From a virus, in IMG/VR virus record IMGVR_UViG_3300010354_000002, positions 19,162-83,161 of that record: a stretch of DNA of 64,000 bases; one strand, 5' to 3'. The number at the start of each line of letters is the position of its first letter. Position 1 is the first letter of the stretch. The position numbers were made by a program, and so were the translations under genes. Positions 14,260 to 21,297 of this stretch are shown one piece after another. The notes beneath the pieces were generated by a model. That model was not told the DNA's origin. It worked only from the letters and a program-made list of their open reading frames with translations, and did no database searches.

Positions 14260-14541
14260 CTACTTGCGATACCGGGCTTGGCGGAGTGCGTCACCCAACT
14301 TCTCATTGTAGTAATCGTAATCGTCTTCAACCTTTTCCTCCTGTGCCTGAATCGGCCTAATGCCCAAGACTGAGCGATGCCGTCCAAAGTTCTGCTTGAA
14401 GGTAAACGCAATCTGAATCGCTCGGGCTTGCTCAGGTGTCAAGGTTTCAAGAACGGCGATCACGTTTTCAAGGTCTTGGTCGTTGTCGCTGAATTGGAGG
14501 GTCGGCTTGAAGTTCGGGTCGGTTGCTCGCAGAATGCTCAT
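14260..14541 (-). CDS. unknown small helical accessory protein
   Basis: A 93-residue protein. The first half (LQFSDNDQDLENVIAVLETL, then TPEQARAIQIAFTFKQNF) is helical and the second half is highly charged (EEKVEDDYDYYNEKLGDALR). The start at 14541 follows the AGGAG of a promoter/stem-loop cassette. Longer in-frame extensions would read through the promoter and are rejected. Function unknown. Confidence 0.7.
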   Translation of the reverse strand: MSILRATDPNFKPTLQFSDNDQDLENVIAVLETLTPEQARAIQIAFTFKQNFGRHRSVLGIRPIQAQEEKVEDDYDYYNEKLGDALRQARYRK

Positions 14542-14555
14542 CGTAGTTCTCCTGT

Positions 14556-14604
14556 ATCGGTGATCCGATGAAATGACTATACGCCCAAGACAAAGTGTTG
14601 TCAA
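14556..14604 (-). promoter_or_regulatory. promoter plus 5'-terminal stem-loop for 14260-14541
   Basis: Minus strand: -35 TTGACA (14604-14599), 17-bp spacer, -10 TATAGT (14581-14576), predicted start about 14569. The ATCGG-ATCA-CCGAT stem-loop occupies 14569-14556. Upstream lie A- and T-tracts (CAAAAAAACTTATC, then CTTTTTTC) resembling an UP element. Confidence 0.85.
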
Positions 14605-14642
14605 GGGCGTACAGAAAAAAGACGATAAGTTTTTTTGGCGTG

Positions 14643-14945
14643 TCAGACGTCGTTGTTGTCGCCGTCCCATACGACACGTGATAGCGGAATGGAGTACACG
14701 GTCGTACCTGCGGAAGAGGCATTCTCCACGACGCAGTACGTTGCGTCCTTCAGCCGGTATGTTGCCAAGCATGTGATAGACACGTTCTTCCCGGCCTTCA
14801 TGTACGACCCTTTTAGGCCGTTGTAGCGAGTCAGGGCATGCAGTTTGCCTTCAAGGTGTTTGACCCTCCCCTGAAGCAGCAACGAGACATACGTGGTTGC
14901 CAGCACAAACGCAGTGAAGATCAACGTGGTTATGGTGTCCAGCAT
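14643..14945 (-). CDS. small membrane-anchored protein
   Basis: A 100-residue protein with an N-terminal hydrophobic helix (ITTLIFTAFVLATTYVSLLL, residues 5-24), a short basic helical linker (GRVKHLEGKLHALTRYNGLK) and a beta-rich C-terminal domain (VSITCLATYRLKDATYCVVE). The topology is probably N-out or N-in with a soluble domain of about 50 residues. Its GGAGG ribosome site is strong, 9 nt after the stop of the gene upstream. It may belong to a long operon running from 19874. Function unknown. Confidence 0.65.
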   Translation of the reverse strand: MLDTITTLIFTAFVLATTYVSLLLQGRVKHLEGKLHALTRYNGLKGSYMKAGKNVSITCLATYRLKDATYCVVENASSAGTTVYSIPLSRVVWDGDNNDV

Positions 14946-14954
14946 GTCAACCTC

Positions 14955-15404
14955 CTACGCAAACGTCACCTCTCGCTTGCTGATGGCCTGCTGTGCAGTC
15001 GCCATGATGTCCCGGAAGTCCTCTTCGTGCAGGATCTCACGGGCCGCATGGTAGAACGCAATGCGGATGTCGTACTGCTCGGGCGTAGATGCGGACGTGA
15101 TAATAGGACGTGCGTTCTCGGCTGTCCGGGCATCGTACAGGGCGCGATTCAGTTTGTCGTGCTGGGTCTGCTTGATTCGCAACGCCTTTTGCGCCGACCG
15201 AAACCAGCCTTCGTCGGATTTGATTCCATCCTCGCGCAAACGCCTTGCCGCGATATCAATCTGATTGCGGATATCCAGCATATCGTTGTCCAGTTTGGAT
15301 AGTAGTTGCCGAATTCGTGCCGATCCTACCGCAACAGGATCTAGGCAAGCCTCTTCCACCACATCTGGTGTCACCATCAATTCCGGACCTGATTCAACGT
15401 ACAT
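14955..15404 (-). CDS. unknown helical accessory protein
   Basis: A 149-residue protein, largely helical and charged, with a probable coiled-coil region (RIRQLLSKLDNDMLDIRNQI, then DIAARRLREDGIKSD). The start at 15404 is selected because a strong GAGGGGG site lies 7 nt upstream, whereas the farther ATG would overlap the neighbouring gene. It ends a few bases before the ribosome site of the 14643-14945 gene. No recognised family. Confidence 0.65.
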   Translation of the reverse strand: MYVESGPELMVTPDVVEEACLDPVAVGSARIRQLLSKLDNDMLDIRNQIDIAARRLREDGIKSDEGWFRSAQKALRIKQTQHDKLNRALYDARTAENARPIITSASTPEQYDIRIAFYHAAREILHEEDFRDIMATAQQAISKREVTFA

Positions 15405-15435
15405 AACGTACCCCCTCTGTTTTAGGTAATGAATG

Positions 15436-15837
15436 CTATCCCGAAACCACTTCCCTGTCAACGCATGATGCGCACATTTCAAGCCATGCATCAGGATGGA
15501 TTCGTAATTGGACGATGCGATGCTTCTGCCTGATCAATTCGACTAGCCCCGCAGCCTCGCACGCAACGGCTATGTCGTGCGCCCGTGGTGCACCGCAATG
15601 ATCTGCCAAAACGGACGGCACATACCTCGCCCACACTGTTTCGGTTGACACCAATGCGGTTGCAGTTGAAGTGCCACGGTATGCCCGTGTCTGATGTTGC
15701 GCCAGCCATGTCAGCAGACGGATTGATGCGTACATCCGATTTCTGGCGTATGGGATTTTCGGCACCTGCTTGATTCGATCCAGCACCATCTCCGGCAATC
15801 GCCTTGGAATCCACATACCGTCAACCCAGACGTCCAT
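15436..15837 (-). CDS. putative winged-helix-like accessory protein
   Basis: A 133-residue protein starting at the ATG preceded by GGGGAG (7 nt). It overlaps the end of the VRR-NUC gene by 17 bp. The C-terminal half (LVSTETVWARYVPSVLADHC, then APRAHDIAVACEAAGLVELI and RQKHRIVQLRIHPDAW) has the helix-helix-wing pattern of small winged-helix DNA-binding domains, with the final strand pair as the wing. The N-terminus begins MDVWVDGMWIPRRLPEM. The DNA-binding idea is inferred from the pattern only. Confidence 0.55.
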   Translation of the reverse strand: MDVWVDGMWIPRRLPEMVLDRIKQVPKIPYARNRMYASIRLLTWLAQHQTRAYRGTSTATALVSTETVWARYVPSVLADHCGAPRAHDIAVACEAAGLVELIRQKHRIVQLRIHPDAWLEMCASCVDREVVSG

Positions 15838-16237
15838 CCAGCAACTCCCCGATGCGTTTGCATATGTTTGGCCATTGCGGCATCGCAAGGCATCTGGTGG
15901 CAACGTAGGCGGCTTGCAGTGCCTGATCGGCATTCCACACCACCCACGATCCTCCACGCTTCCATATTTCAGTCTGTGCTATTCCTCGTGCGTCTGCCTG
16001 ATGCAGCATGGATTCGGCCTCTTTCTCGCCTCGCTTGAATTCCAACGCAAGCCAGATTCCACGGGGCCAAGTTCGATGCCGAACCAGTTTGTCGGGTATT
16101 CCCACTGTGTTTCCAACGTATCCCCGTTGCCCTTGTGGACGAGAGCCACCTACCGTCACAACCTCGAAACCGCAGGCACACAACAATTGGGTCGCAACTG
16201 ACTCAACCTGTTTCTCAGTCGGTCGTGGCGTTTTCAT
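15821..16237 (-). CDS. VRR-NUC domain nuclease
   Basis: A 138-residue stand-alone VRR-NUC protein. It shows the expected order: an N-terminal helix with a conserved Glu (TEKQVESVATQLLCACGF), the strand GIPDKLVRH (candidate metal-binding Asp), LALEFKRGE (Glu-x-Lys catalytic pair), a helix with HQADARGIAQTEIW, and the final strand SWVVWNADQALQ. VRR-NUC nucleases cut branched DNA; small phage forms may act like Holliday-junction resolvases. The start at 16237 overlaps the previous gene by 23 bp. Recombination or packaging-end processing is a likely role. Confidence 0.8.
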   Translation of the reverse strand: MKTPRPTEKQVESVATQLLCACGFEVVTVGGSRPQGQRGYVGNTVGIPDKLVRHRTWPRGIWLALEFKRGEKEAESMLHQADARGIAQTEIWKRGGSWVVWNADQALQAAYVATRCLAMPQWPNICKRIGELLDGRLG

Positions 16238-16853
16238 CAATACCCCGTATCAGATGCGCTAGTTCATCCAGTGCGCTGATGCTCAACGTGTTTGCAACAC
16301 GTTCTGGTGCCGGTCTGCCAGACGACATGGCTGCCTCTACGTCTTCACCAGCATCCATTGCGGATATGACCGCTTCGTCCTGCCTGATTGCCTCTGCCAG
16401 TTTGATCAGTGTTGCGGATCGGTCATGGTCGCCCATATACACAGCCTCGGCGACTGCATCAAATGCCTTGGACAGGGCCTTGCCCCGCTGCACCGCGCCC
16501 ACGCTGGTTTCCTCCAACAACATGCGTCTGGCGACGACGTGGGACGGCAGCCCAGAGCCGGATTCTGCAAGGCGGCGCATGCCATACCAATAAGTCGCAG
16601 GTATGTATGCATCGTCGTCCAGAACTCCCTCGTCCCGCAAGATTATTTCAGCGTCCACCTTGGTCAGGCCGTTGGCAGCCATGCCGACCAATGCCGGTCG
16701 AACTTCCTCCGGGGGCGGTGTCATGCCACGCAACCACGATTCCACGTCGTCGTGCAATTTGCGCTTCTGTGCATCGGACAGGTAACGGAAATAGTTCGGT
16801 CGCATTGTTGTCAGCCCATGCATATCATAAAACGCACGGTCATACGATGACAT
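16215..16853 (-). CDS. unknown helical protein
   Basis: A 212-residue, acidic, mostly helical protein without a recognised domain. Segments include LSDAQKRKLHDDVESWLRGM, RRMLLEETSVGAVQRGKALS and MGDHDRSATLIKLAEAIRQD. It sits between ThyX and the nuclease gene, 22 bp after the ThyX stop, with no clear ribosome site, so it may be translated by reinitiation. Context suggests a DNA-metabolism role, but the sequence does not show it. Confidence 0.6.
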   Translation of the reverse strand: MSSYDRAFYDMHGLTTMRPNYFRYLSDAQKRKLHDDVESWLRGMTPPPEEVRPALVGMAANGLTKVDAEIILRDEGVLDDDAYIPATYWYGMRRLAESGSGLPSHVVARRMLLEETSVGAVQRGKALSKAFDAVAEAVYMGDHDRSATLIKLAEAIRQDEAVISAMDAGEDVEAAMSSGRPAPERVANTLSISALDELAHLIRGIDENATTD

Positions 16854-16875
16854 CGTTTAGCAAAACACGGTTTGT

Positions 16876-17535
16876 CTAACTATGTTTGGAGAACACCAGT
16901 TGCATGATTGTTGGGAAACATTCATCCAGAATTGCCTTGACCGCCTGAGCGACCTCCCTGTGCTCCTTCTGTGTAGTCTCATCCAGACGCAATTTTAGGT
17001 AATGAATCCAAGAGCGCACGTTGCCAGTCATATACATGCGCGTCGGCGTACACAGTGGCAGTACCGACCTTGCCGACTCAGGCGCAACTCCCATGACGAC
17101 CATGTCAACATAGGCCTCATAGGTTCGATGCATCAAACACTCAGCACGTTCAACCGATGCCTTTTGCCCCGGTGTAAGTTCCTGCGAAATACTGGACTGA
17201 CGATTCGTTGTTCCAGCAATACGCATTTCCGGCAAGGCAGGAGGCTTTATCTTGGAGGAGTATCGTTGCGAAAACTCCTGAAAGCAAAAACTCCGATGCC
17301 GCAGTATTTGCGCGGCCACGTCCCGTGTCGTGTTGATTTCAATGCATGCTGTGGCGTGTTCAAAAGGCGACCAATGGTTATGTTCTACAAGATATTTGAA
17401 CAGGCGAGAGTATTCAGGGTTTTCCTGATTGGACGAACTAACCCGCGCAATGTAGGCGATTAGTGCCTCCGCATTAGGCGTCGCCCACACCAAAGACGCA
17501 GTGCGCCCGTCTGAATTACCCCAGTTTCCGTTCAT
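16876..17535 (-). CDS. thyX: flavin-dependent thymidylate synthase ThyX
   Basis: A 219-residue protein with the diagnostic ThyX signature RHRSFCFQEFSQRYS (residues 79-93), in which the RHR and SxRY residues bind FAD and dUMP. The N-terminal block (LIAYIARVSS, then LVEHNHWSPFEHATACIEI) and the C-terminal SWIHYLKLRLDETTQKEHRE (binding-site arginine region) also match. It makes dTMP from dUMP using methylene-tetrahydrofolate, NADPH and FAD. The start at 17535 overlaps the upstream stop as ATGA and has an AGG ribosome site. Linked to dUTPase, it supplies dTTP for phage replication. The length is normal for the family. Confidence 0.95.
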   Translation of the reverse strand: MNGNWGNSDGRTASLVWATPNAEALIAYIARVSSSNQENPEYSRLFKYLVEHNHWSPFEHATACIEINTTRDVAAQILRHRSFCFQEFSQRYSSKIKPPALPEMRIAGTTNRQSSISQELTPGQKASVERAECLMHRTYEAYVDMVVMGVAPESARSVLPLCTPTRMYMTGNVRSWIHYLKLRLDETTQKEHREVAQAVKAILDECFPTIMQLVFSKHS

Positions 17536-17759
17536 TCCACAACCTGCCATTCGTCTTCCATCAGTTCACCGAGGATGTAAGGTCCGCCATGAAGCACTGT
17601 GCGTTCCTCTGTGACCCCATCTATTTCGGAATGCATGTAGAACGCCCAGCACTGGTAGTATTTTTCGGGCTTTGCCAACAGGTATTGGCCATCGGGCCAG
17701 TATTCCCGCCGTATCCGTTTTCCCTCCCGAAGGGCTTGCAGGGCTTCCGGTCCAGTCAT
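17532..17759 (-). CDS. Tad2/DUF2829-like protein, tandem copy 1
   Basis: A 75-residue protein. The N-terminal MTGPEALQALREGKRIRREY followed by W, and the C-terminal LGELMEDEWQVVE, match the usual frame of DUF2829 proteins (EALxALKxGKxVRRxxW and a final DWxVVE). That family includes the Thoeris anti-defence protein Tad2, which binds and sequesters a cyclic-nucleotide immune signal. Three to four tandem paralogues occur here, joined by ATGA overlaps. The middle (residues 25-60) is diverged, with the aromatic run KYYQCWAFYM. Family membership is judged by eye and the anti-defence role is an inference. Confidence 0.6.
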   Translation of the reverse strand: MTGPEALQALREGKRIRREYWPDGQYLLAKPEKYYQCWAFYMHSEIDGVTEERTVLHGGPYILGELMEDEWQVVE

Positions 17760-18013
17760 TTGTCAACCTCCACTACTTCCCAGTCGTCGTACATCAACAA
17801 TTCAGAGAGGAATATTCCTTTGGCATATGAAGTTATGACTACACCTTTGTCATCAATCCAATCTATTGAGTTTGGATTCCATTCATCCGTGCCATACAGG
17901 ATGCATCCTTCTCCATGGAAGCAAACAGCATTGGCATGAACTCCTTCACCCCAATGTTGCCTCTTGATTTTCTTGCCGTTGCGCAGGGCTTGCAATGCTT
18001 CCGGCCCAGTCAT
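17756..18013 (-). CDS. Tad2/DUF2829-like protein, tandem copy 2
   Basis: An 85-residue protein, closest to copy 1: MTGPEALQALRNGKKIKRQH followed by W, and ending in LSELLMYDDWEVVE. The middle differs (ANAVCFHGEGCILYGTDEWN), which is where ligand contacts would be expected in a Tad2-type pocket. It overlaps copy 1 and copy 3 by 4 bp each, and the three genes must be translated from one message. The start at 18013 coincides with the previous stop, which is preferred to a longer extension reading into copy 3. Confidence 0.6.
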   Translation of the reverse strand: MTGPEALQALRNGKKIKRQHWGEGVHANAVCFHGEGCILYGTDEWNPNSIDWIDDKGVVITSYAKGIFLSELLMYDDWEVVEVDK

Positions 18014-18264
18014 TCCGCCAACTCCACTACTTCCCAGTCGTCGTGCAGGAACGAGGCCGCAATCCAACCGGGGTAGTTATGTGCGTCGTCCATGAAGATC
18101 GCCGATCCGTGAATTACGATATCAAAATCGCAAGGGCCTCCGTCCAAATCTTCGGCCCCTTCCTCGTCCCAAGTAAACGCTTTGAAATGCGTTCCCGGCG
18201 TCCACATGCACCGTCGAACGGCTTTGCCTCGCTTAAGGGCTTCTATCGCTTCTGATCCGGTCAT
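18010..18264 (-). CDS. Tad2/DUF2829-like protein, tandem copy 3
   Basis: An 84-residue protein: MTGSEAIEALKRGKAVRRCM followed by W, then WDEEGAEDLDGGPCDFDIVI and IAASFLHDDWEVVELAE. The conserved ends with a different acidic middle suggest divergence in ligand. An AGGAG site precedes the ATG. The gene is two bases downstream of the related but more distant 18267-18506 gene. Function inferred from family resemblance only. Confidence 0.6.
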   Translation of the reverse strand: MTGSEAIEALKRGKAVRRCMWTPGTHFKAFTWDEEGAEDLDGGPCDFDIVIHGSAIFMDDAHNYPGWIAASFLHDDWEVVELAE

Positions 18265-18266
18265 CC

Positions 18267-18506
18267 TCACGGATTCTCCTCCCAGACGACTGTATCCGGG
18301 TCTACCAACTCCCATTTCTCCAGAATCGTCTCGCAATGCGGCTCCCAGAGACACCCTCCCCTCATGCCCGGTCTGCTGACCTGTGGCATCTCAACGATAT
18401 ATCCATGTTCGTTGATGCCGTACGCCCATCCAGCCCCGCGCAGCGACTTGGGTCGAAACCACTCTCCCGAGTAGACAGCCCGCTTGATGCATTTCCGCAT
18501 TGTCAT
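18267..18506 (-). CDS. distant member of the same tandem family
   Basis: A 79-residue protein that retains the general frame (KRAVYSGEWFRPKS near the N-terminus, a beta-rich middle, and ILEKWELVDPD near the end) but lacks the EALxAL block. It is probably a diverged fourth copy; this is uncertain. It overlaps the dUTPase stop by 4 bp (ATGA) and shares the operon. The C-terminal WELV matches the DWEVV of the other copies. Confidence 0.5.
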   Translation of the reverse strand: MTMRKCIKRAVYSGEWFRPKSLRGAGWAYGINEHGYIVEMPQVSRPGMRGGCLWEPHCETILEKWELVDPDTVVWEENP

Positions 18507-18970
18507 TTAGTACCCGTGCTCCCAAACCCGCCATTGCCACGTTCCGTGGCATCAAGTTCCTCAACAAGCGTCAATTCAGCAATCAGAATAGGCGTCAGCA
18601 CCATTTGGGCAATTCGGTCGCCTCGCACCATTATGAACGGCTTGTCACTTGTGTTGTGCATGATTACCTTGATCTCGCCCCGGTAGTCGGAATCAATTGT
18701 TCCCGGCGAGTTCAGGACATGTACGCCATGTCTGTATGCCAACCCACTCCGAGATCTAATCTGAATTTCGGTCTGCCTTGGCAAACCAGCAAGCCTGATT
18801 CCTGTCGGAATTGCCTTCGTTTCGTGTGGCTCCAAAACACAAGAATCCGATGCCCTGATGTCCATTCCTGAACTACCGGGTGTCTCGTAGGATGGCAACC
18901 CGTAGAGGTTGACCATCTCCTTGTCCATCTGGATGAGTATGTTCATCATCCCTGATTTGCGGTTGCTCAT
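18503..18970 (-). CDS. dut: dUTP diphosphatase (dUTPase)
   Basis: A 155-residue homotrimeric-type dUTPase with all five motifs in order: PGSSGMDIRA (31-40), IRSRSGLA (71-78), GTIDSDYRGEIKVIMHN (90-106), GDRIAQMVL (117-125) and RGNGGFGSTG (144-153). It hydrolyses dUTP to dUMP and pyrophosphate, which prevents uracil incorporation and feeds ThyX. The start at 18970 follows AAAGGGGAG and overlaps the previous stop (TAATG); longer frames read into the upstream gene. The length is usual for the family. It is co-transcribed with the Tad2-like genes and ThyX. Confidence 0.95.
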   Translation of the reverse strand: MSNRKSGMMNILIQMDKEMVNLYGLPSYETPGSSGMDIRASDSCVLEPHETKAIPTGIRLAGLPRQTEIQIRSRSGLAYRHGVHVLNSPGTIDSDYRGEIKVIMHNTSDKPFIMVRGDRIAQMVLTPILIAELTLVEELDATERGNGGFGSTGTK

Positions 18971-19614
18971 TACTCCCCTTTCGTCTGTAGATGGCGTACG
19001 GCCTTTTTCAGACGTGACTCGTATGCATCCTGATCGCTTCGGTCGTACTTGGGCTTGTTGGCGGCTTCCCTCTTTTCCCGTTCCCATTTATCATTTTCGG
19101 CTTTGATGATCCTGCACGCCTTGCGAGCCTCGTAATCAGACAGTTTCAACAGTGGCCGAAGCAGAATCTGATCAAACGGTCCGCCATGGTCCTTGCTTGG
19201 GAACTCTTCAAGCCATGCTGGTAGTTCCTCCGACCCTGCGGCCTGCCCAAGCATAGGCTGCGAAGGCGACTCAAGTTGCCTGTTGGCCGGTGGGGCCGGG
19301 GCGATCACATGGCGGCGAACATCTGCTTCGTTTCCCGCCATTACCTGCATCCTGTACACCTCGCGAACCTTGTTCTCAAGGGCGTCCCATTTGGGTCGAA
19401 ACTGGCTGTTTCGGATGAAAAACATTACCTGCCAACCCTCGGCATTCCATCCTGTGCCGTGCGAGTCCCTAAACCGAATCCCCCGGTCGCTGATCCGCTT
19501 GCACAGTTCGATCAATAGCCGCCATGCCTCTTCGTCCACATCGCACCATTCAGGGCCGGGAGCATGTTCCATTAGTTTGCGGATCTCCGTGCAGAATGCA
19601 CGGATGTCATTCAT
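18970..19614 (-). CDS. unknown accessory protein
   Basis: A 214-residue protein of no recognised family. The N-terminal half is alpha/beta (ICKRISDRGIRFRDSHGTGW-like region and EGWQVMFFIRNSQFRPKWDA), with a Pro/Gln-rich linker near residue 115 and a basic helical C-terminus (IIKAENDKWEREKREAANKP). The ATG at 19614 overlaps the upstream stop by an ATGA junction; an alternative ATG lies 9 nt upstream. It precedes dUTPase in the operon. The basic tail may bind nucleic acid. Confidence 0.55.
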   Translation of the reverse strand: MNDIRAFCTEIRKLMEHAPGPEWCDVDEEAWRLLIELCKRISDRGIRFRDSHGTGWNAEGWQVMFFIRNSQFRPKWDALENKVREVYRMQVMAGNEADVRRHVIAPAPPANRQLESPSQPMLGQAAGSEELPAWLEEFPSKDHGGPFDQILLRPLLKLSDYEARKACRIIKAENDKWEREKREAANKPKYDRSDQDAYESRLKKAVRHLQTKGE

Positions 19615-19874
19615 TTCCCGCATATACGCTTTGACTTCTTGAACTCATCAACATCCAAAGCGGAAATGCAGTTGTTCGCCAACACGCCTAAATCGGCGCG
19701 AGTCAGTCGCATCTGTTGCGTTTGGCGTGCAAACGATTGCGCTTGCGGATTATGTGGCTCTTCCGCAACCCAGTGTTTGCCTAGTGCCTCCAAATCACGA
19801 ATTGCCACACATATGCTTGTGGTTATCTGGGAAACCTCCAACAACCTACCGCGTACGATATCTCTGTTCTTCAT
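19611..19874 (-). CDS. unknown small helical protein, first gene of the nucleotide-metabolism operon
   Basis: An 87-residue protein with two helical segments (RGRLLEVSQITTSICVAIRD and QQMRLTRADLGVLANNCISA). No family is recognised. A GGAGG ribosome site lies 7 nt upstream, in the promoter/stem-loop cassette at 19885-19931. From here genes overlap or abut down to about 14955, so this is probably the start of a long leftward operon that includes dUTPase, the Tad2-like genes and ThyX. Confidence 0.65.
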   Translation of the reverse strand: MKNRDIVRGRLLEVSQITTSICVAIRDLEALGKHWVAEEPHNPQAQSFARQTQQMRLTRADLGVLANNCISALDVDEFKKSKRICGK

Positions 19875-19884
19875 ATCAACCTCC

Positions 19885-19931
19885 TGCGCTATGGCGCAAA
19901 CAACACTATCGCAATACCACTATGTTGTCAA
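19885..19931 (-). promoter_or_regulatory. promoter plus 5'-terminal stem-loop of the dUTPase/ThyX operon
   Basis: Minus strand: -35 TTGACA (19931-19926), 17-bp spacer, -10 TAGTGT (19908-19903), predicted start about 19896. A TGCGC-CATA-GCGCA stem-loop occupies 19898-19885. The -35 box overlaps the end of the 19928-20896 gene. Confidence 0.75.
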
Positions 19932-20896
19932 GCGTCTGGGCTGAACGAAAGCGCATGGATTACGCCGTCCTGTGCGTTGTCCACCCAGTCAATCCCGTCC
20001 AACAATCGTAGCCGTATGTCCCATTCAACGTGCGAGATGATCTTTCGCTGATCTTCGTCCGAAAGGACAAGGAAACTCGCCTGATCGCCTCGCAATGCGT
20101 TCATCCGGGCACGCTTGAGGCCGTTCGCTTCAGCCGTCGCAATCTTCTGTGCCTTGGTTGGTTCGGCTTGCTTGGCTTGCTCCTCAAGGAGCGCATCAAA
20201 ATGCCCAACGACGCTGCGGAACGTAACCATCGCTGGACTAGACCACCGCTGAAGGGCATTGCGGGTGGCAGCGGCAACTTCGGCTGGGGTCCGTCTCGCC
20301 TCAATCAGATAGTCCAGTTCGGCACGGAACTTGTCCAGTACGGACAGAGGGAACCTCTCGCCAACAATGTGGCGTGCTGTCGAGAATGCACGGTACAGGG
20401 CTTTTCGATCCGGGGTGTACTCGTGCTCGTCCTGATCGTTATCGGGCCTAGGTAAGCCTTCTAGTATAGTTTTACGTTGTAGATTACTATCTATTTCATT
20501 TCGTCTATTTATGTGCGCCAAATTTGACACTGGGGGGGCGTCAAATTTGCTCCCCCCCGTGTCGTTTTTGACGCTGGGGGCGAAGTCTGCTGGAGTGCAC
20601 ACGACGACCTCGTTTGTCCTTTGTGCGCCGTCCTCCGAAAAGCGATTTGAACGTTGGATCAGGCCAAGGGATTCCAGTTCGTCGTTGGCCCTGTCAAGGG
20701 TCCGGAGCGAGCAACCGACCATCTCCGACAGCCGCTTGCGACTCGGAAATACACAGTTCCCAGACCATGCATGCGACTTATAGGCAAGCCAAAGCAGACG
20801 TGCCGCCATTGAAATTTCAGCGTCGAACATGACACTGTTGTGTGCTACCGTCCACGGCTCTTGCGTGGACAAACGTACATTGGTAACGTCTTGCAT
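19928..20896 (-). CDS. replication-initiator-like winged-helix protein
   Basis: A 322-residue protein. Residues about 25-90 form a helix-turn-helix of the kind found at the start of phage and plasmid replication proteins: EISMAARLLWLAYKSHAW, CVFPSRKRLSEMVGCSLR, TLDRANDELESLGLI (the last is the recognition helix and turn). A Ser/Asn/Asp-rich linker (residues about 110-160) leads to a helical C-terminal domain (RAELDYLIEARRTPAEVAAA) that may contact a helicase loader. It resembles lambda O-type and related initiators in layout. The upstream DNA carries unusual paired hairpins that could be its binding sites or an origin. Confidence 0.6.
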   Translation of the reverse strand: MQDVTNVRLSTQEPWTVAHNSVMFDAEISMAARLLWLAYKSHAWSGNCVFPSRKRLSEMVGCSLRTLDRANDELESLGLIQRSNRFSEDGAQRTNEVVVCTPADFAPSVKNDTGGSKFDAPPVSNLAHINRRNEIDSNLQRKTILEGLPRPDNDQDEHEYTPDRKALYRAFSTARHIVGERFPLSVLDKFRAELDYLIEARRTPAEVAAATRNALQRWSSPAMVTFRSVVGHFDALLEEQAKQAEPTKAQKIATAEANGLKRARMNALRGDQASFLVLSDEDQRKIISHVEWDIRLRLLDGIDWVDNAQDGVIHALSFSPDA

Positions 20897-20918
20897 TCTG
20901 TCCTGCCATAAAAATCAA

Positions 20919-20956
20919 TCCCCTCCCAGCGGAAAGGATAAAACACTAGGAGGGGA
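20919..20956. repeat. hairpin 1 with conserved loop, upstream of the initiator gene
   Basis: An eight-base stem TCCCCTCC (20919-20926) and GGAGGGGA (20949-20956) encloses a 22-nt loop containing GCGGAAAGGATAAAACAC. The loop sequence recurs 38 bp away in a second hairpin with a different stem. On the minus strand the element is followed by ATTGATTTTT, so it could also act as a terminator or attenuator. Confidence 0.6.
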
Positions 20957-20961
20957 GAACC

Positions 20962-20989
20962 ACGGCGCGGAAAGGAGGAAACACGCCGT
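20962..20989. repeat. hairpin 2 with conserved loop, upstream of the initiator gene
   Basis: Stem ACGGCG (20962-20967) and CGCCGT (20984-20989), with a loop inside the repeat GCGGAAAGGAGGAAACAC (20967-20984). This differs from the first repeat (20929-20946) at two of 18 bases. Different stems with a shared loop suggest a recognition element. Confidence 0.6.
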
Positions 20990-20997
20990 AGTATGTA

Positions 20998-21014
20998 GGC
21001 CGCCAACGGTGGCC
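20998..21014. repeat. short third inverted repeat in the same gap
   Basis: GGCCGCC-AAC-GGTGGCC, a near-perfect 7-bp stem with one G-T pair. It lies between the paired hairpins and the stop of the 21025-21297 gene. It may end the upstream transcript or be part of an origin-like region. Confidence 0.35.
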
Positions 21015-21024
21015 GATATTGTTA

Positions 21025-21297
21025 TCAGCGTTTCTTGGCTGCTGGACTGGCAACCGCAACAGGCTCAGGGCGGGGATCAAGGTACACCACGTGTGCGTTC
21101 GTCCAGTCGCCGTCAGGCATCCTCCACGGCGTAGTGTCTGCCGTCAGAGCCTTCCAGCAGTCCTCCGAGGCACGAAACTCATCGGACAAAAAAGCGCAGA
21201 CCGAGAGCGATTGACTCTGCAGCGCTTTATAGGACTCGCAAAGTTCCTCCACCGACTTCACGTCATTCAGATGGACGTTGAAACGTCGTTCAATCAT
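21025..21297 (-). CDS. unknown small protein upstream of the initiator
   Basis: A 90-residue protein. The N-terminal half looks helical (DVKSVEELCESYKALQSQSL), followed by a central region with DEFRASEDCWKALTADTTPW and a Pro/Ala-rich basic tail (EPVAVASPAAKKR). No family is recognised. The GGAGG site gives a clear start, and the gene overlaps the small membrane ORF by 8 bp. It is in the operon beginning at 22598-22626. Confidence 0.6.
   Translation of the reverse strand: MIERRFNVHLNDVKSVEELCESYKALQSQSLSVCAFLSDEFRASEDCWKALTADTTPWRMPDGDWTNAHVVYLDPRPEPVAVASPAAKKR

Noticed and set aside
16406-16879. Forward frames opposite the 16215-16853 gene
   Set aside because: Arg/Pro/His-rich shadow frames without start signals; the reverse gene is continuous with its operon.
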